DNA of 14,362 nt from UBA2185 sp964564625 (GTDB taxonomy: Bacteria > Desulfobacterota > Syntrophia > Syntrophales > UBA2185), in the NCBI GenBank assembly GCA_964564625.1, contig CAZMBE010000050.1, forward strand, positions 1-14,362, read 5' to 3'. This document shows, one piece after another, positions 1-7,724 of this stretch. How positions within the stretch are numbered: position 1 is the first letter of the stretch; every line of letters begins with the position of its first letter. The notes below the pieces were generated by a model. The model worked only from the letters and a program-made list of their open reading frames with translations, was not told where the DNA came from and did not search any database. Position numbers and translations under genes: made by a program.

Positions 1-2984
1 AAATTGTATCGGTAAAATTTCTTGAGCCCGAACATCCCCACAGGAATCGCCAGGGAGAGAACGTTCAGGTCGGCAAGGCAGACGATATCTGCACTGAAGT
101 GCTTGCGCACGCCATTTTCACGGACAGTGACTGTGAAATCCCCCAAATGACCCTTGATCCCCTCAATTGCAGCCTTATCTACATGGGTGATGGACTTTCC
201 CGCGATACGGTTCACCGGCCTTGCCCGGATGTCCTCCGGCAGCTCCGTTTCATCATGAATGGCACAGCGATGCACCAGGCGGACTTTGAATCCCTGCAGG
301 TCCAGGTTCATCGCGCAGCTCAGGCCCACTTCCGACCCGCCCAGGATCAGGATCCGGTTTCCTATCTTCGTCACACTCTGGCGGAGCGGGCCCATGAACC
401 GGGAACGGATGAAGGCCTCCCTGAGGAAATCACGCATTCTCTCTAAGAGCACATCTTCGGATGAATCGGCAGTGCCGAGGTGATCCCTGATGTTGATCAT
501 CTCGAAACGGGACCGATCGAAGCCAAGTCTGTCAAACAGATGAATGCGGGCGCGGTTTCGCTGGTCGTTACAGGAAATGCACTGGAACTCAAGGGGACAG
601 CACACACAGGAGGCCAGCACAACTCTGTTGAGTGCATGCGTATGCACGGCAGCAGCAATCCGGTCGGCGCCGCGGGGATGACAGGCAGAAAAAATTAGCT
701 CGCTGTGGATCACTCCGGGCATCCGCGCTCCCATATCCCTGATTCGCTCAAGAACGCCCTGCGGCGCCAGAGTTTCATTGCACGTGCAGGTGAAAACGCC
801 AAACCGCAGATCGCGGTCATGCTCGACGGACAACAGCCGTTCCGGGGCCTTGGCAACTCTTAGGGTTGCACATTCCGCCATCGACTGGCCTGCCGAAGCG
901 CTTCCCGCGATCAAGACATTTACCAGGTCAGTAGCACGCCGTAAATCCCCAACACGGTAGACACCCTCTTGATCCGCTAAGGCAAGGTGCGCTACCTCTT
1001 CATCGCTCGCCACAATCACCGTAGGGCTCGTGATGCTCAGAGTTGTGGAAGGTCGGAAATGATCGATGGCCCCTATTTCACCGCACACACTTTCACAAAT
1101 GCGGCATTCAGCACAGGATCTGCACTGGATACAGCGTTGCGCTTCCGCAACTGCCTGATTCGCGGTGAAACCGAGTTCAATTTCTTCAAAGTCGTCCTTC
1201 CTCTCTCTCGCCTGACGCTGCGACATTTTCGGCCGAAATTTTCGGGGAGTATCCTCCGCGATTTCCAGATGTTCCCCTGTACCCAGAGACTCATCCGGTG
1301 GCAAACCCCATGAAGGAAAGGCTCCCGTCAGATATTCGACAACGCGTGCGGCAGCATGCCTTCCCTGCGCCATGGAGCCCACGACAGTTGCGGGTCCTGT
1401 CACGACGTCCCCGGCAGCAAACACACCCGGATACGATGTTAAAAATTTTGTATCCACACTCACTCTTCCACCCTTGTCGACAAGGAAATGACCGTCCGAA
1501 ACCGTTTCTCCCACGTGGGGTTTCTGCCCGGTGGCAATAATAACAGTGTCTGCCGGTTGAAAGAACTCTGAATTTTTTATCGGCTCGGGTTTCCTCCGTC
1601 CGCTCTTATCAATGCCCCCCAACTTCATCCTTATCATTGTGAGACCCCACACTTTTCCTTTACGCCTCACAATCCTTACCGGCGCTACGAGATATTCGAT
1701 CTTTATTCCTTCTTCCAAAGCCCCCTTAATTTCTGATGTGTGCGCCGGCATATCGCTTCGCTTCCTGCGATAACATATGGTGACAGATTCCGCCCCTATC
1801 CTCACAGAGGAGCGGGCCGCATCTATGGCGGAGTTACCGCCACCGATGACGACTACATGTCCCCGAACATTCGGATCCTTGCCTGTGTTGAGGTTTTTCA
1901 GCATTTCAAGGGCACCGTAGACTCCTTCCACCTCTTCCCCGGGAATATTGAGGCGAAGATCGCGATGCGCCCCGGTGCTCAGGAGTACCGACCGGAACCC
2001 CCTGTTGAAGAGGTCTTTTATGGACTCGACAGGTGTGCCTGTTTTTATCTCGACACCCGCGTCAATGATGGCCTGGATCTCCTCATTCAGAATGGTACGG
2101 GGAAGCCGGAAAGCATTAATTCCCACCCGCAGTATCCCTCCTGCTTCATGATGGGTTTCGAATATTGTAACTCTGAAACCCTCCCGGTTGATGAAATACG
2201 CGGCGGATAGGCCCGCCGGGCCGCCGCCCACGATGGCCACTTTTTCTTCCCTTCTGGGTTTTTGCGTAACCGGCAGATGAGGCCTGCCCTTTGCCAATTC
2301 CTGGTCGGCAAGAAAGCGTTTAATGCTGCATATGGCCACCGCCTGATCCAACATACTGCGGCGACAGGCATCTTCACACGGGTGATGACAGACTCGTCCG
2401 CAAATACCCGGGAGCGGGTTGTCTTCCCGAATGATAGCAAGGGCTTCTTCAAACCGGGAGGCAGCGGTAAGGGCCATATACGCCTGAACATTCACACCCA
2501 GAGGGCAATGTGCCCGGCATGGGCTCATCTTACGTTTATCCAGATCAAGGGCCCGGGAAGGACAGTAGGCGGGTGTTCTTCGTAAAGGCGGATGACTCGT
2601 ATTCTTAAGGGGGCAGATATCCATACAGCGCCCGCATCCGGTGCAGAGGTCATAGTCGATATACACAGGGTCCTGGACGATCACTGCCCGGTATCCGTCA
2701 GGGCCGCGCTTGATGGCCTCGATCCGCGCATGGGTCATGGCCGTCACCATCGGGTGACGGGTGACTTGGAGGTAAAGGGGTCGAAACTGGAAGTCCAAGT
2801 CATCAGGCCACTCGGTAAAATGCTTCACTCCCCCGGGCAGTTCGAGAAAGTGGACAGCTTTGGTGACCCACACCAGCGGCAGGCCGGATTGTGAAAGATC
2901 CTGAGCTACCTTAAGGGCGCCATACCCGGATCCAATCAGCAGAACCGCCTTTTTCAAGGTACTGGACAAAGAAGGTTTGCTCAT
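1..2984 (-). CDS. Large GltD/HdrA-like FAD and iron-sulfur oxidoreductase (C-terminus beyond window)
   Basis: One open frame runs from ATG 2984 to the left edge, 994 codons with no stop, so the C-terminus is missing. Domains in order: an N-terminal Rossmann-like stretch (LLIGSGYGA, about residues 15-25); a ferredoxin motif C114-x2-C117-x2-C120-x3-C124; a GltD/DPYD-type N-terminal iron-sulfur domain (CRAHCP at 156-161, NPLPGICGRVCHHPCE ending near 204); FAD site GGGPAG 253-258; NAD(P) site GGGNSA 381-386; ATGQ 484-487 and AAGD 523-526. A cysteine cluster C618, 621, 624, 627, 630, 634 follows. Then comes an HdrA-like half: C733-T-C735, C768, a cysteine-rich stretch 793-805, NIRDH, and a second dinucleotide fold (LILGGSEVG, near 880). 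Start chosen because AAGGA lies 7 nt upstream and ATG is only 3 nt after the korC stop. Role, by inference: electron exchange between NAD(P)H, flavin and ferredoxin for the kor enzyme. The physiological partner cannot be read from sequence. Confidence 0.9.
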   Translation of the reverse strand, partial: MSKPSLSSTLKKAVLLIGSGYGALKVAQDLSQSGLPLVWVTKAVHFLELPGGVKHFTEWPDDLDFQFRPLYLQVTRHPMVTAMTHARIEAIKRGPDGYRAVIVQDPVYIDYDLCTGCGRCMDICPLKNTSHPPLRRTPAYCPSRALDLDKRKMSPCRAHCPLGVNVQAYMALTAASRFEEALAIIREDNPLPGICGRVCHHPCEDACRRSMLDQAVAICSIKRFLADQELAKGRPHLPVTQKPRREEKVAIVGGGPAGLSAAYFINREGFRVTIFETHHEAGGILRVGINAFRLPRTILNEEIQAIIDAGVEIKTGTPVESIKDLFNRGFRSVLLSTGAHRDLRLNIPGEEVEGVYGALEMLKNLNTGKDPNVRGHVVVIGGGNSAIDAARSSVRIGAESVTICYRRKRSDMPAHTSEIKGALEEGIKIEYLVAPVRIVRRKGKVWGLTMIRMKLGGIDKSGRRKPEPIKNSEFFQPADTVIIATGQKPHVGETVSDGHFLVDKGGRVSVDTKFLTSYPGVFAAGDVVTGPATVVGSMAQGRHAAARVVEYLTGAFPSWGLPPDESLGTGEHLEIAEDTPRKFRPKMSQRQARERKDDFEEIELGFTANQAVAEAQRCIQCRSCAECRICESVCGEIGAIDHFRPSTTLSITSPTVIVASDEEVAHLALADQEGVYRVGDLRRATDLVNVLIAGSASAGQSMAECATLRVAKAPERLLSVEHDRDLRFGVFTCTCNETLAPQGVLERIRDMGARMPGVIHSELIFSACHPRGADRIAAAVHTHALNRVVLASCVCCPLEFQCISCNDQRNRARIHLFDRLGFDRSRFEMINIRDHLGTADSSEDVLLERMRDFLREAFIRSRFMGPLRQSVTKIGNRILILGGSEVGLSCAMNLDLQGFKVRLVHRCAIHDETELPEDIRARPVNRIAGKSITHVDKAAIEGIKGHLGDFTVTVRENGVRKHFSADIVCLADLNVLSLAIPVGMFGLKKFYRYN

Positions 2985-2987
2985 CAC

Positions 2988-3587
2988 TTATTCCTTGCCT
3001 TGCCCTGTTTTACCCTGCTTTGCTTTGCTTTTGAGAATCGCCTCTCCATACTGTCGGCCCCGCTCGAATGCCTGTGTGTTTAATTGCCTCGTTGGTTCAG
3101 GAACAGAGGACAACACGGCCTTACGCATTGCCTGCACGGTCACAAGGTGATGCACCTCCGCGACAAAACCAAGCATTACGATGTTTGCCATCATCCTATT
3201 GCCCAGTTCTTCAGCGAAACGGGTTGCCGGAATATTATAGGTAGTCAGACTGGGGTCGAGGGTTTTTGTCTGGACCAGGTCAGAATCCCAAATCAGGACT
3301 CCACCGCGGCGGATGCTCCCAACATTTTTGGAATACCCCTCCTGGCTGAGACAGATCAAAACCTGTGGCTCTCGCACATAGGGAAAAAGGATTTCTTCCC
3401 TGCTGATGATGACTTGGGCCGAGCAGGCGCTACCCCGGGCCTCTGGGCCGTAAGACTGCGTCATTGTAGCAAATTTATGGTCATAGAGGGTTGCGGCCCT
3501 TCCCAGGATGTCACCGGCCAGAATAATACCCTGTCCGCCGAAACCTGTGATAATGATATGTCTTTCCCGCTCCCTTATCATACCCAT
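2988..3587 (-). CDS. korC: 2-oxoacid:ferredoxin oxidoreductase, gamma subunit
   Basis: 199 aa, a normal length for the separate gamma subunit of KGOR/VOR-type enzymes. The N-terminus carries the family signature GFGGQGIILAG (residues 15-25), followed by SYGPEARGSACSAQVIIS and REPQVLICLSQEGY, typical of the domain that contacts coenzyme A and closes the active site. The ATG overlaps the korB stop by one base (TAATG), implying translational coupling; a second ATG two codons on is an alternative start. The C-terminus ends in a low-complexity, basic tail (KSKAKQGKTGQGKE) that is probably unstructured. Three bases separate its stop from the downstream flavoprotein gene. Substrate class cannot be fixed from this subunit. 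Confidence 0.93.
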   Translation of the reverse strand: MGMIRERERHIIITGFGGQGIILAGDILGRAATLYDHKFATMTQSYGPEARGSACSAQVIISREEILFPYVREPQVLICLSQEGYSKNVGSIRRGGVLIWDSDLVQTKTLDPSLTTYNIPATRFAEELGNRMMANIVMLGFVAEVHHLVTVQAMRKAVLSSVPEPTRQLNTQAFERGRQYGEAILKSKAKQGKTGQGKE

Positions 3588-4486
3588 TACTGCATACCCC
3601 GTCTTTCCGGTGTATTCGCTTCATTGAAAACCGGCCAGTTTCCGACCTGGTTTTTGCACATACGGTGGTAGTTGTCGATAAATGTTGGCCTTTCTGTGTC
3701 CACAAACTTTCCCACAACAATATGACTTCCAAAATCCACAGGAGCCTCTTTCGGGTCAATATCGTTGCGGCTTATTGTGCGCTCGTGATAAAACTTCAAG
3801 GTCTCCAGGGCGTTCCCTGTTTTGTTCCGGCGTCCGAATGCGGTAGGGCAGGGAGTCAATATCTCGATGAAACTGAAGCCGCGTTTCTGCATTGCCTCGG
3901 TGATGGAGTTCGTAAGCCTTCGGATATGCAAGGATGTCCACCGTGCCACGTACACCGCACCGCACGCGGAGGCCAGATAGCAGAAATTGAAAGGTTCCTC
4001 CGGACAACCAGAAATGCTCGTCGTTGTCTTCGCTCCGAAAGGAGTACTCGGCGCCAACTGACCCCCCGTCATTCCGTAGTTCAGGTTGTTCACACAGACG
4101 ACGGCGATATCGATATTCCTTCGGGCAGCATGGATGAAGTGGTTGCCGCCGATCGCCAGCAGGTCTCCATCGCCAGAGATGACCAGTACCTTCGTTTCCG
4201 GCTTGGCCAGCTTCAAACCCGTGGCGAACGGAATGGCCCGTCCATGAGTCGTGTGAAAAGAATCCAGCCGGATGTAACCAGCCATTCGTGCGGTACAGCC
4301 AATACCGGAAACAACGGCAATCTTATCAAAATCATAACCGGATTTTTGAATAGCCGCCATTACAGAACCGAACACGGTGCCGATCCCACAACCAGGGCAC
4401 CAAATATGCGGGAGCCGTTCACTCCTGAGCAATGTATCCATGGGATGTGGCGTTAGGGCTTTTTTAGTCTTCTTTGGTGTCTTCAT
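3587..4486 (-). CDS. korB: 2-oxoacid:ferredoxin oxidoreductase, beta subunit (TPP-binding)
   Basis: 299 aa from ATG 4486. This start forms an ATGA overlap with the korA stop and has AGAGAG upstream; an in-frame ATG at 4513 would add nine residues but lacks a good ribosome site. The beta subunit holds thiamine diphosphate and one 4Fe-4S cluster. Visible motifs: HIWCPGCGIG with C30 and C33, GIGCTAR with C64, the TPP/Mg motif GDGD (105-108) ending at NN (133-134) and NYGMTGGQ, and PCPTAFGRRN with C213. The four cysteines fit the cluster ligands known from bacterial 2-oxoglutarate:ferredoxin oxidoreductase. The operon order D-A-B-C and the sequence style favour a KorAB-type (2-oxoglutarate) enzyme, but 2-ketoisovalerate or another 2-oxoacid is possible. 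Confidence 0.93.
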   Translation of the reverse strand: MKTPKKTKKALTPHPMDTLLRSERLPHIWCPGCGIGTVFGSVMAAIQKSGYDFDKIAVVSGIGCTARMAGYIRLDSFHTTHGRAIPFATGLKLAKPETKVLVISGDGDLLAIGGNHFIHAARRNIDIAVVCVNNLNYGMTGGQLAPSTPFGAKTTTSISGCPEEPFNFCYLASACGAVYVARWTSLHIRRLTNSITEAMQKRGFSFIEILTPCPTAFGRRNKTGNALETLKFYHERTISRNDIDPKEAPVDFGSHIVVGKFVDTERPTFIDNYHRMCKNQVGNWPVFNEANTPERRGMQ

Positions 4487-5700
4487 AGTCTCTCTTTTAG
4501 GTTCTTCTCCCATTTCAGAGATGGTTTCTTTCTTATAGAACCTTTCTTCTTTTTTTCATAATGTGTCATGGCGTCAAGGATGGCACCGGGGTGAATCACG
4601 GAACCGCCTAGGTGTGACACCAGATGCACGGGACAGGCGCCACCGGCACACCGCTCCAATTCCAGGACCATCTGCCCGGCATTAATTTCAGGCATAATGA
4701 GGGCACTTACGCGTGTGGCGACAGCTCTGACGAGTTCTTCGGGAAACGGCCAGACTGTATCCAATTTGATAAGACCCACACGAATCCCTCTTGACCGCGC
4801 TTCATGCACGGCATACTTGGCCGTTCTCGCACTGATCCCGTAAGCCACGACAACGATCTCTGCATCATCGAGAAACATGGTATTCGTCCGTACAATCTTT
4901 TCTTTGTTGCCGGCAATTTTTTGAATCAGTCGATTTACCATGTTCCCCTGTGTATCTGCGTCCATTCCCGGATATCCACGTTCATCGTGCGTCAGTCCGG
5001 TAATGTGGATCCGGTAACCATCCCCGCAGTTTGCCATAGGGGCAATCCCGTCCCGATCGGGACGATACGGCAGATACTCCTCCGGAGACTTTTCAGGTTT
5101 GCGGCGCTCAATCAGCTCGATTTCTTTCTCCGGTAGTATCACCACCCGCTCTGTCATATGACCGACTACCTCATCGGCCATGATGATGACGGGTGTGCGG
5201 TATTGCTCACTCAAGTTAAAGGCGCGAATAGTAAAATCGAACATCTCCTGTGGACTTGAGGGAGCGAGGGCAATGATTTCGTAATGACCGTGAGATCCCC
5301 AACGCGCCTGCATCATGTCCCCCTGGCCGACCAGCGTCGGCAGACCGGTACTCGGTCCTGCTCTTTGTACGTTACAAACTACACACGGGGTTTCGGTACA
5401 AATGCCAAGGCCAATATTCTCCATCATCAGAGAAAATCCCGGACCGGATGTACTGGTCATTGCCTTCACACCTCCCCAACTTGCCCCTAGAATGGCCGCC
5501 ATTGATGCAAGCTCATCTTCCATCTGAATATATATCCCGTTGAGTTCGGCAAGCCTGCGGGACATGCGTTCGGCAATCTCTGTTGCGGGTGTAATAGGAT
5601 ACCCCGCAAAAAACCTGCACCCCGCAGCCAGCGCACCCTCACAACAGGCATAGTCACCATTCATGAAATGGGTCCCCGTTAATACGGCCTTACCAGCCAT
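4483..5700 (-). CDS. korA: 2-oxoacid:ferredoxin oxidoreductase, alpha subunit
   Basis: 405 aa. The hallmark GYPITPATE lies at residues 33-41, preceded by GNxA-like NGDYACCEGALAAGCRFFA. TSTSGPGFSLMMENIGLG and VCNVQRAGPSTGLPT are the conserved pyrimidine-side TPP and substrate region, and the C-terminal third (VVVAYGISARTAKYAV, VGLIKLDTVWPFPEE) is the transketolase C-terminal-type domain. A strong AGGAGG sits about six bases before the ATG. The last 25 residues form a lysine-rich extension (YEKKKKGSIRKKPS) beyond the usual end of the family; part of the DNA encoding it overlaps the alternative upstream start of korB. With korB, korC and korD it forms the oxidative decarboxylase that makes an acyl-CoA and reduced ferredoxin, or runs in reverse for carboxylation. 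Confidence 0.94.
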   Translation of the reverse strand: MAGKAVLTGTHFMNGDYACCEGALAAGCRFFAGYPITPATEIAERMSRRLAELNGIYIQMEDELASMAAILGASWGGVKAMTSTSGPGFSLMMENIGLGICTETPCVVCNVQRAGPSTGLPTLVGQGDMMQARWGSHGHYEIIALAPSSPQEMFDFTIRAFNLSEQYRTPVIIMADEVVGHMTERVVILPEKEIELIERRKPEKSPEEYLPYRPDRDGIAPMANCGDGYRIHITGLTHDERGYPGMDADTQGNMVNRLIQKIAGNKEKIVRTNTMFLDDAEIVVVAYGISARTAKYAVHEARSRGIRVGLIKLDTVWPFPEELVRAVATRVSALIMPEINAGQMVLELERCAGGACPVHLVSHLGGSVIHPGAILDAMTHYEKKKKGSIRKKPSLKWEKNLKERL

Positions 5701-5745
5701 ACATCCTCCTAAAGTGCATGGTATGGGATTTAGATGTTCGCATCG

Positions 5746-6024
5746 TCACTTACGCCTTCCCGGTGCTCCGGATATTTCAACCGAAAAGATTGCAAATTCA
5801 GGACACAGGGCTTCACAGAAATGACAATTAATGCATTTCGATTCGTCGAGAACTGCGGGTATATGATATCCTCTTATATTGAACGACGACGACATGACAA
5901 GGACATCCCGTGGACAGTACGCAATGCAGAATCCACACCCCTTGCATCGATCCTCTATAATAATCACTCTTCCCCTGGTTTCTTTTACATTTTCCAGATC
6001 CAGGGGTTTCCTCCAGTATTTCAT
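5746..6024 (-). CDS. korD: Ferredoxin-like 2x[4Fe-4S] subunit of 2-oxoacid oxidoreductase
   Basis: 92 aa with two CX2CX2CX3C motifs: C27, C30, C33, C37 and C64, C67, C70, C74, each ending in the usual CP. This is the delta subunit that carries electrons from the TPP-containing core to external ferredoxin. The second half is MKYWRKPLDLENV-led with a short insertion between the clusters (SSSFNIRGYHIPAV), common in KorD/VorD subunits. It is the first gene of the operon; AGGA lies about eight bases before the ATG, and a promoter candidate is found some 90-115 bases upstream. The gap to korA is 45 bases with no terminator seen. Confidence 0.92.
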   Translation of the reverse strand: MKYWRKPLDLENVKETRGRVIIIEDRCKGCGFCIAYCPRDVLVMSSSFNIRGYHIPAVLDESKCINCHFCEALCPEFAIFSVEISGAPGRRK

Positions 6025-6043
6025 CTTTTAATTCCTAATTGCT

Positions 6044-6071
6044 GGGGGCAGATTTGAAATCTGTCTTCCCC
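6044..6071. repeat. REP-like palindrome in the kor leader
   Basis: CAGATTTGAAATCTG (6049-6063) is a perfect 7-bp inverted repeat around one base, flanked outside by GGGG and CCCC so that an imperfect longer hairpin can form. It lies in the predicted 5' untranslated region of korD. The G-run plus palindrome architecture resembles dispersed REP-like elements, and the RAYT later in this window also has GGGG-led ends, but the core sequences differ. It could instead be an operator or mRNA hairpin. Confidence 0.5.
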
Positions 6072-6111
6072 TTATTGTGCTTAACAAATGAGAAACTATC
6101 TTGATTACACA

Positions 6112-6140
6112 CATATATGGGAAATGGGTAAGTATGTCAA
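6112..6140 (-). promoter_or_regulatory. Sigma-70-like promoter for the kor operon
   Basis: On the minus strand a perfect -35 TTGACA (6140-6135) is followed after 17 bases by TATATG (6117-6112), four of six matches to TATAAT. The predicted start near 6105 leaves a leader of about 80 bases before korD. No sigma-54 pattern (GG-N10-GC) was found on this strand of the gap. Confidence 0.55.
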
Positions 6141-6155
6141 TAGTGCATATACTTA
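6129..6155. repeat. Inverted repeat overlapping the kor -35 box (operator candidate)
   Basis: TAAGTAT (6129-6135) and ATACTTA (6149-6155) are exact reverse complements separated by 13 bases, so the arm centres lie two helical turns apart. The left arm touches the -35 box of the kor promoter, and the whole repeat lies about 63-89 bases upstream of the predicted sigma-54 start at 6218, a position suited to regulating both divergent units. Binding protein unknown. Confidence 0.4.
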
Positions 6156-6191
6156 TCACTTTTTGTTATATATTTTAAAATACGTATATGG

Positions 6192-6207
6192 TGGCAAGCA
6201 ATTTGCA
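6192..6207 (+). promoter_or_regulatory. Sigma-54 promoter of the response regulator gene
   Basis: TGGCAAGCAATTTGCA matches the sigma-54 consensus TGGCACG-N4-TTGCA at nearly every position, with the required GG (6193-6194) and GC (6205-6206) exactly ten bases apart. Predicted transcription start is near 6218, giving a leader of about 67 bases before the regulator at 6285. Confidence 0.75.
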
Positions 6208-6284
6208 AAATACACATGCAGTCTCTGCAAATCAGAGGGAACAGGTCACTATTTGCCTAAAATATCATAATATTTGTCAAAAAA

Positions 6285-7676
6285 ATGGCGCATATCTTAA
6301 TTATTGACGACGAAAGTTGCTTCAACGATATGTTAAGCACCATGGTAGGGGACATGGGACATCACGTTACTTCGGCATATTCGATTGAAGACGGCATGCA
6401 AAAAGCTTCCATGCAGCCCTTCGATATAGTCCTTCTCGATGTGCAACTGCCTGACGGCAGCGGACTGGATCTTCTGCCTAAGATACAGGCACTTCCCTCA
6501 TCACCTGAAGTGATCATCATTACCGGATATGGTAACCCTGACGGGGCAGAACTTGCAATCAAGAACGGGGCCTGGGACTATATTCAAAAGCCTTTTTCTA
6601 TTTATACAATGACCCTCCTCCTTGTGCGCGCCATTCAGTACAGGGAGGCTAAGCACAGCAATAGAATGCCTTTCTTGCTAAAGAGATGTGGTATTGTCGG
6701 CAACAGCAATAAGATGGAATCATGCTTAGAACTTCTGGCCAGTGCGGCGGCAAATGAAGCGAATGTTCTCATTATGGGTGAAACCGGAACAGGAAAGGAA
6801 CTCTTCGCCCGGGCCATCCACAAGAACAGCAAGAGGGCACAAAATAGCTTCATCATTGTCGATTGCGCCGCTCTACCTTCAACTATTGTGGAGAGTGTCC
6901 TTTTCGGCCATGAGAAGGGAGTCTTCACCGGTGCAGACAAACACAGAGACGGCCTGATCAAACAAGCAGACGGAGGCACCCTCTTCCTTGATGAAGTGGG
7001 AGAACTGCCCATCTCCACCCAGAAAGCGTTTCTTCGCGTGCTCCAAGAGCGGAGCTTTCGCCCTATCGGCAGCAAGGTGGAGATAAAAAGTGACTTCAGG
7101 CTTGTCGCAGCGACAAATCGCAATCTCGAAGATATGGTGAACACAGGTTCGTTTCGGAATGATCTCCTGTTTCGTCTTCGCACTATTACTATTGAACTGC
7201 CGCCACTCAAAGAGCATATTGAGGACATCAAAGAACTGGTTTTTTACTACATTGCAAAACTCTGTGGACGATATGGAAATGATATAAAGGGCTTTTCTCC
7301 CGATTTTCTGGAAGCAATGATCACCTATGACTGGCCCGGCAACATCCGGGAACTGGTCCATACCCTGGAGAGAGCTCTCGCGATAGCACATGATGAATCA
7401 ACCTTATTTCCAAAACATCTCCCTATGGATATACGCATTAAACTGGCAAGGGCCAATATAGAGCCTGTAGAAGCAGATACCTCTAAAAAACAGGCAGCCG
7501 GGCGGGCACTTTTTTTAAGGATGGAGGATTTCAGAAAGAACATGGACAAAGAGTATCTTCATGATCTCATTGCCCGAGTCGGTAAAAATGTAAAGGAAGC
7601 GTGCAGGCTATCGGGCCTCTCCCGATCACATCTGTACTCTCTCTTGAAAGAATACAATATATCAAAACCTGAGTAG
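6285..7676 (+). CDS. Sigma-54-dependent two-component response regulator (NtrC/AtoC type)
   Basis: 463 aa with the standard three-part structure. Receiver domain 1-120: acidic pair D8-D9, phospho-acceptor D52, T80 and K102. AAA+ sigma-54 activator domain about 140-375: Walker A GETGTGKE (165-172), the sigma-54 contact loop written GVFTGA (212-217) instead of the usual GAFTGA, Walker B GGTLFLDEVGE, then LVAATNR and the arginine-finger region FRNDLLFRLRTI. The C-terminal Fis-type helix-turn-helix spans about 425-460 (VKEACRLSGLSRSHLYSLLKEY). No clear Shine-Dalgarno precedes the ATG; a run of seven A's does. No histidine kinase is in the window, so the sensor is encoded elsewhere. The gene has its own sigma-54 promoter, and a second one with upstream dyads follows it, so it likely activates the downstream chemoreceptor operon. 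Confidence 0.95.
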   Translation: MAHILIIDDESCFNDMLSTMVGDMGHHVTSAYSIEDGMQKASMQPFDIVLLDVQLPDGSGLDLLPKIQALPSSPEVIIITGYGNPDGAELAIKNGAWDYIQKPFSIYTMTLLLVRAIQYREAKHSNRMPFLLKRCGIVGNSNKMESCLELLASAAANEANVLIMGETGTGKELFARAIHKNSKRAQNSFIIVDCAALPSTIVESVLFGHEKGVFTGADKHRDGLIKQADGGTLFLDEVGELPISTQKAFLRVLQERSFRPIGSKVEIKSDFRLVAATNRNLEDMVNTGSFRNDLLFRLRTITIELPPLKEHIEDIKELVFYYIAKLCGRYGNDIKGFSPDFLEAMITYDWPGNIRELVHTLERALAIAHDESTLFPKHLPMDIRIKLARANIEPVEADTSKKQAAGRALFLRMEDFRKNMDKEYLHDLIARVGKNVKEACRLSGLSRSHLYSLLKEYNISKPE

Positions 7677-7692
7677 ATCATGACTGTATGCC

Positions 7693-7724
7693 GACACGTG
7701 TCCGATATTCCGGACGGTGTCCGG
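7693..7724. promoter_or_regulatory. Tandem dyads: candidate enhancer (UAS) for the sigma-54 activator
   Basis: Two inverted repeats lie back to back: GACACGTGTC (7693-7702, perfect) and CCGGAC-GGT-GTCCGG (7710-7724, perfect arms). Their centres are about 19.5 bases apart, two helical turns, and both contain GTGTCCGRTAT (7698-7708 and 7717-7727). They stand about 107-138 bases upstream of the -24 element at 7831, the usual place for activator binding. No T-run follows, which argues against a terminator for the preceding gene. Confidence 0.55.

Noticed and set aside
2087..2491. A 134-codon minus-strand frame
   Set aside because: It is out of frame inside the flavoprotein, whose GGGPAG and CGRVCHHPC motifs are in the other frame over the same bases.
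3665..4456. A 263-codon plus-strand frame opposite korB
   Set aside because: Antisense shadow: no recognisable domain, and korB on the other strand has all family motifs.
6635..7231. A 198-codon minus-strand frame
   Set aside because: Antisense to the AAA+ domain of the response regulator; composition is serine/arginine-rich and non-protein-like.
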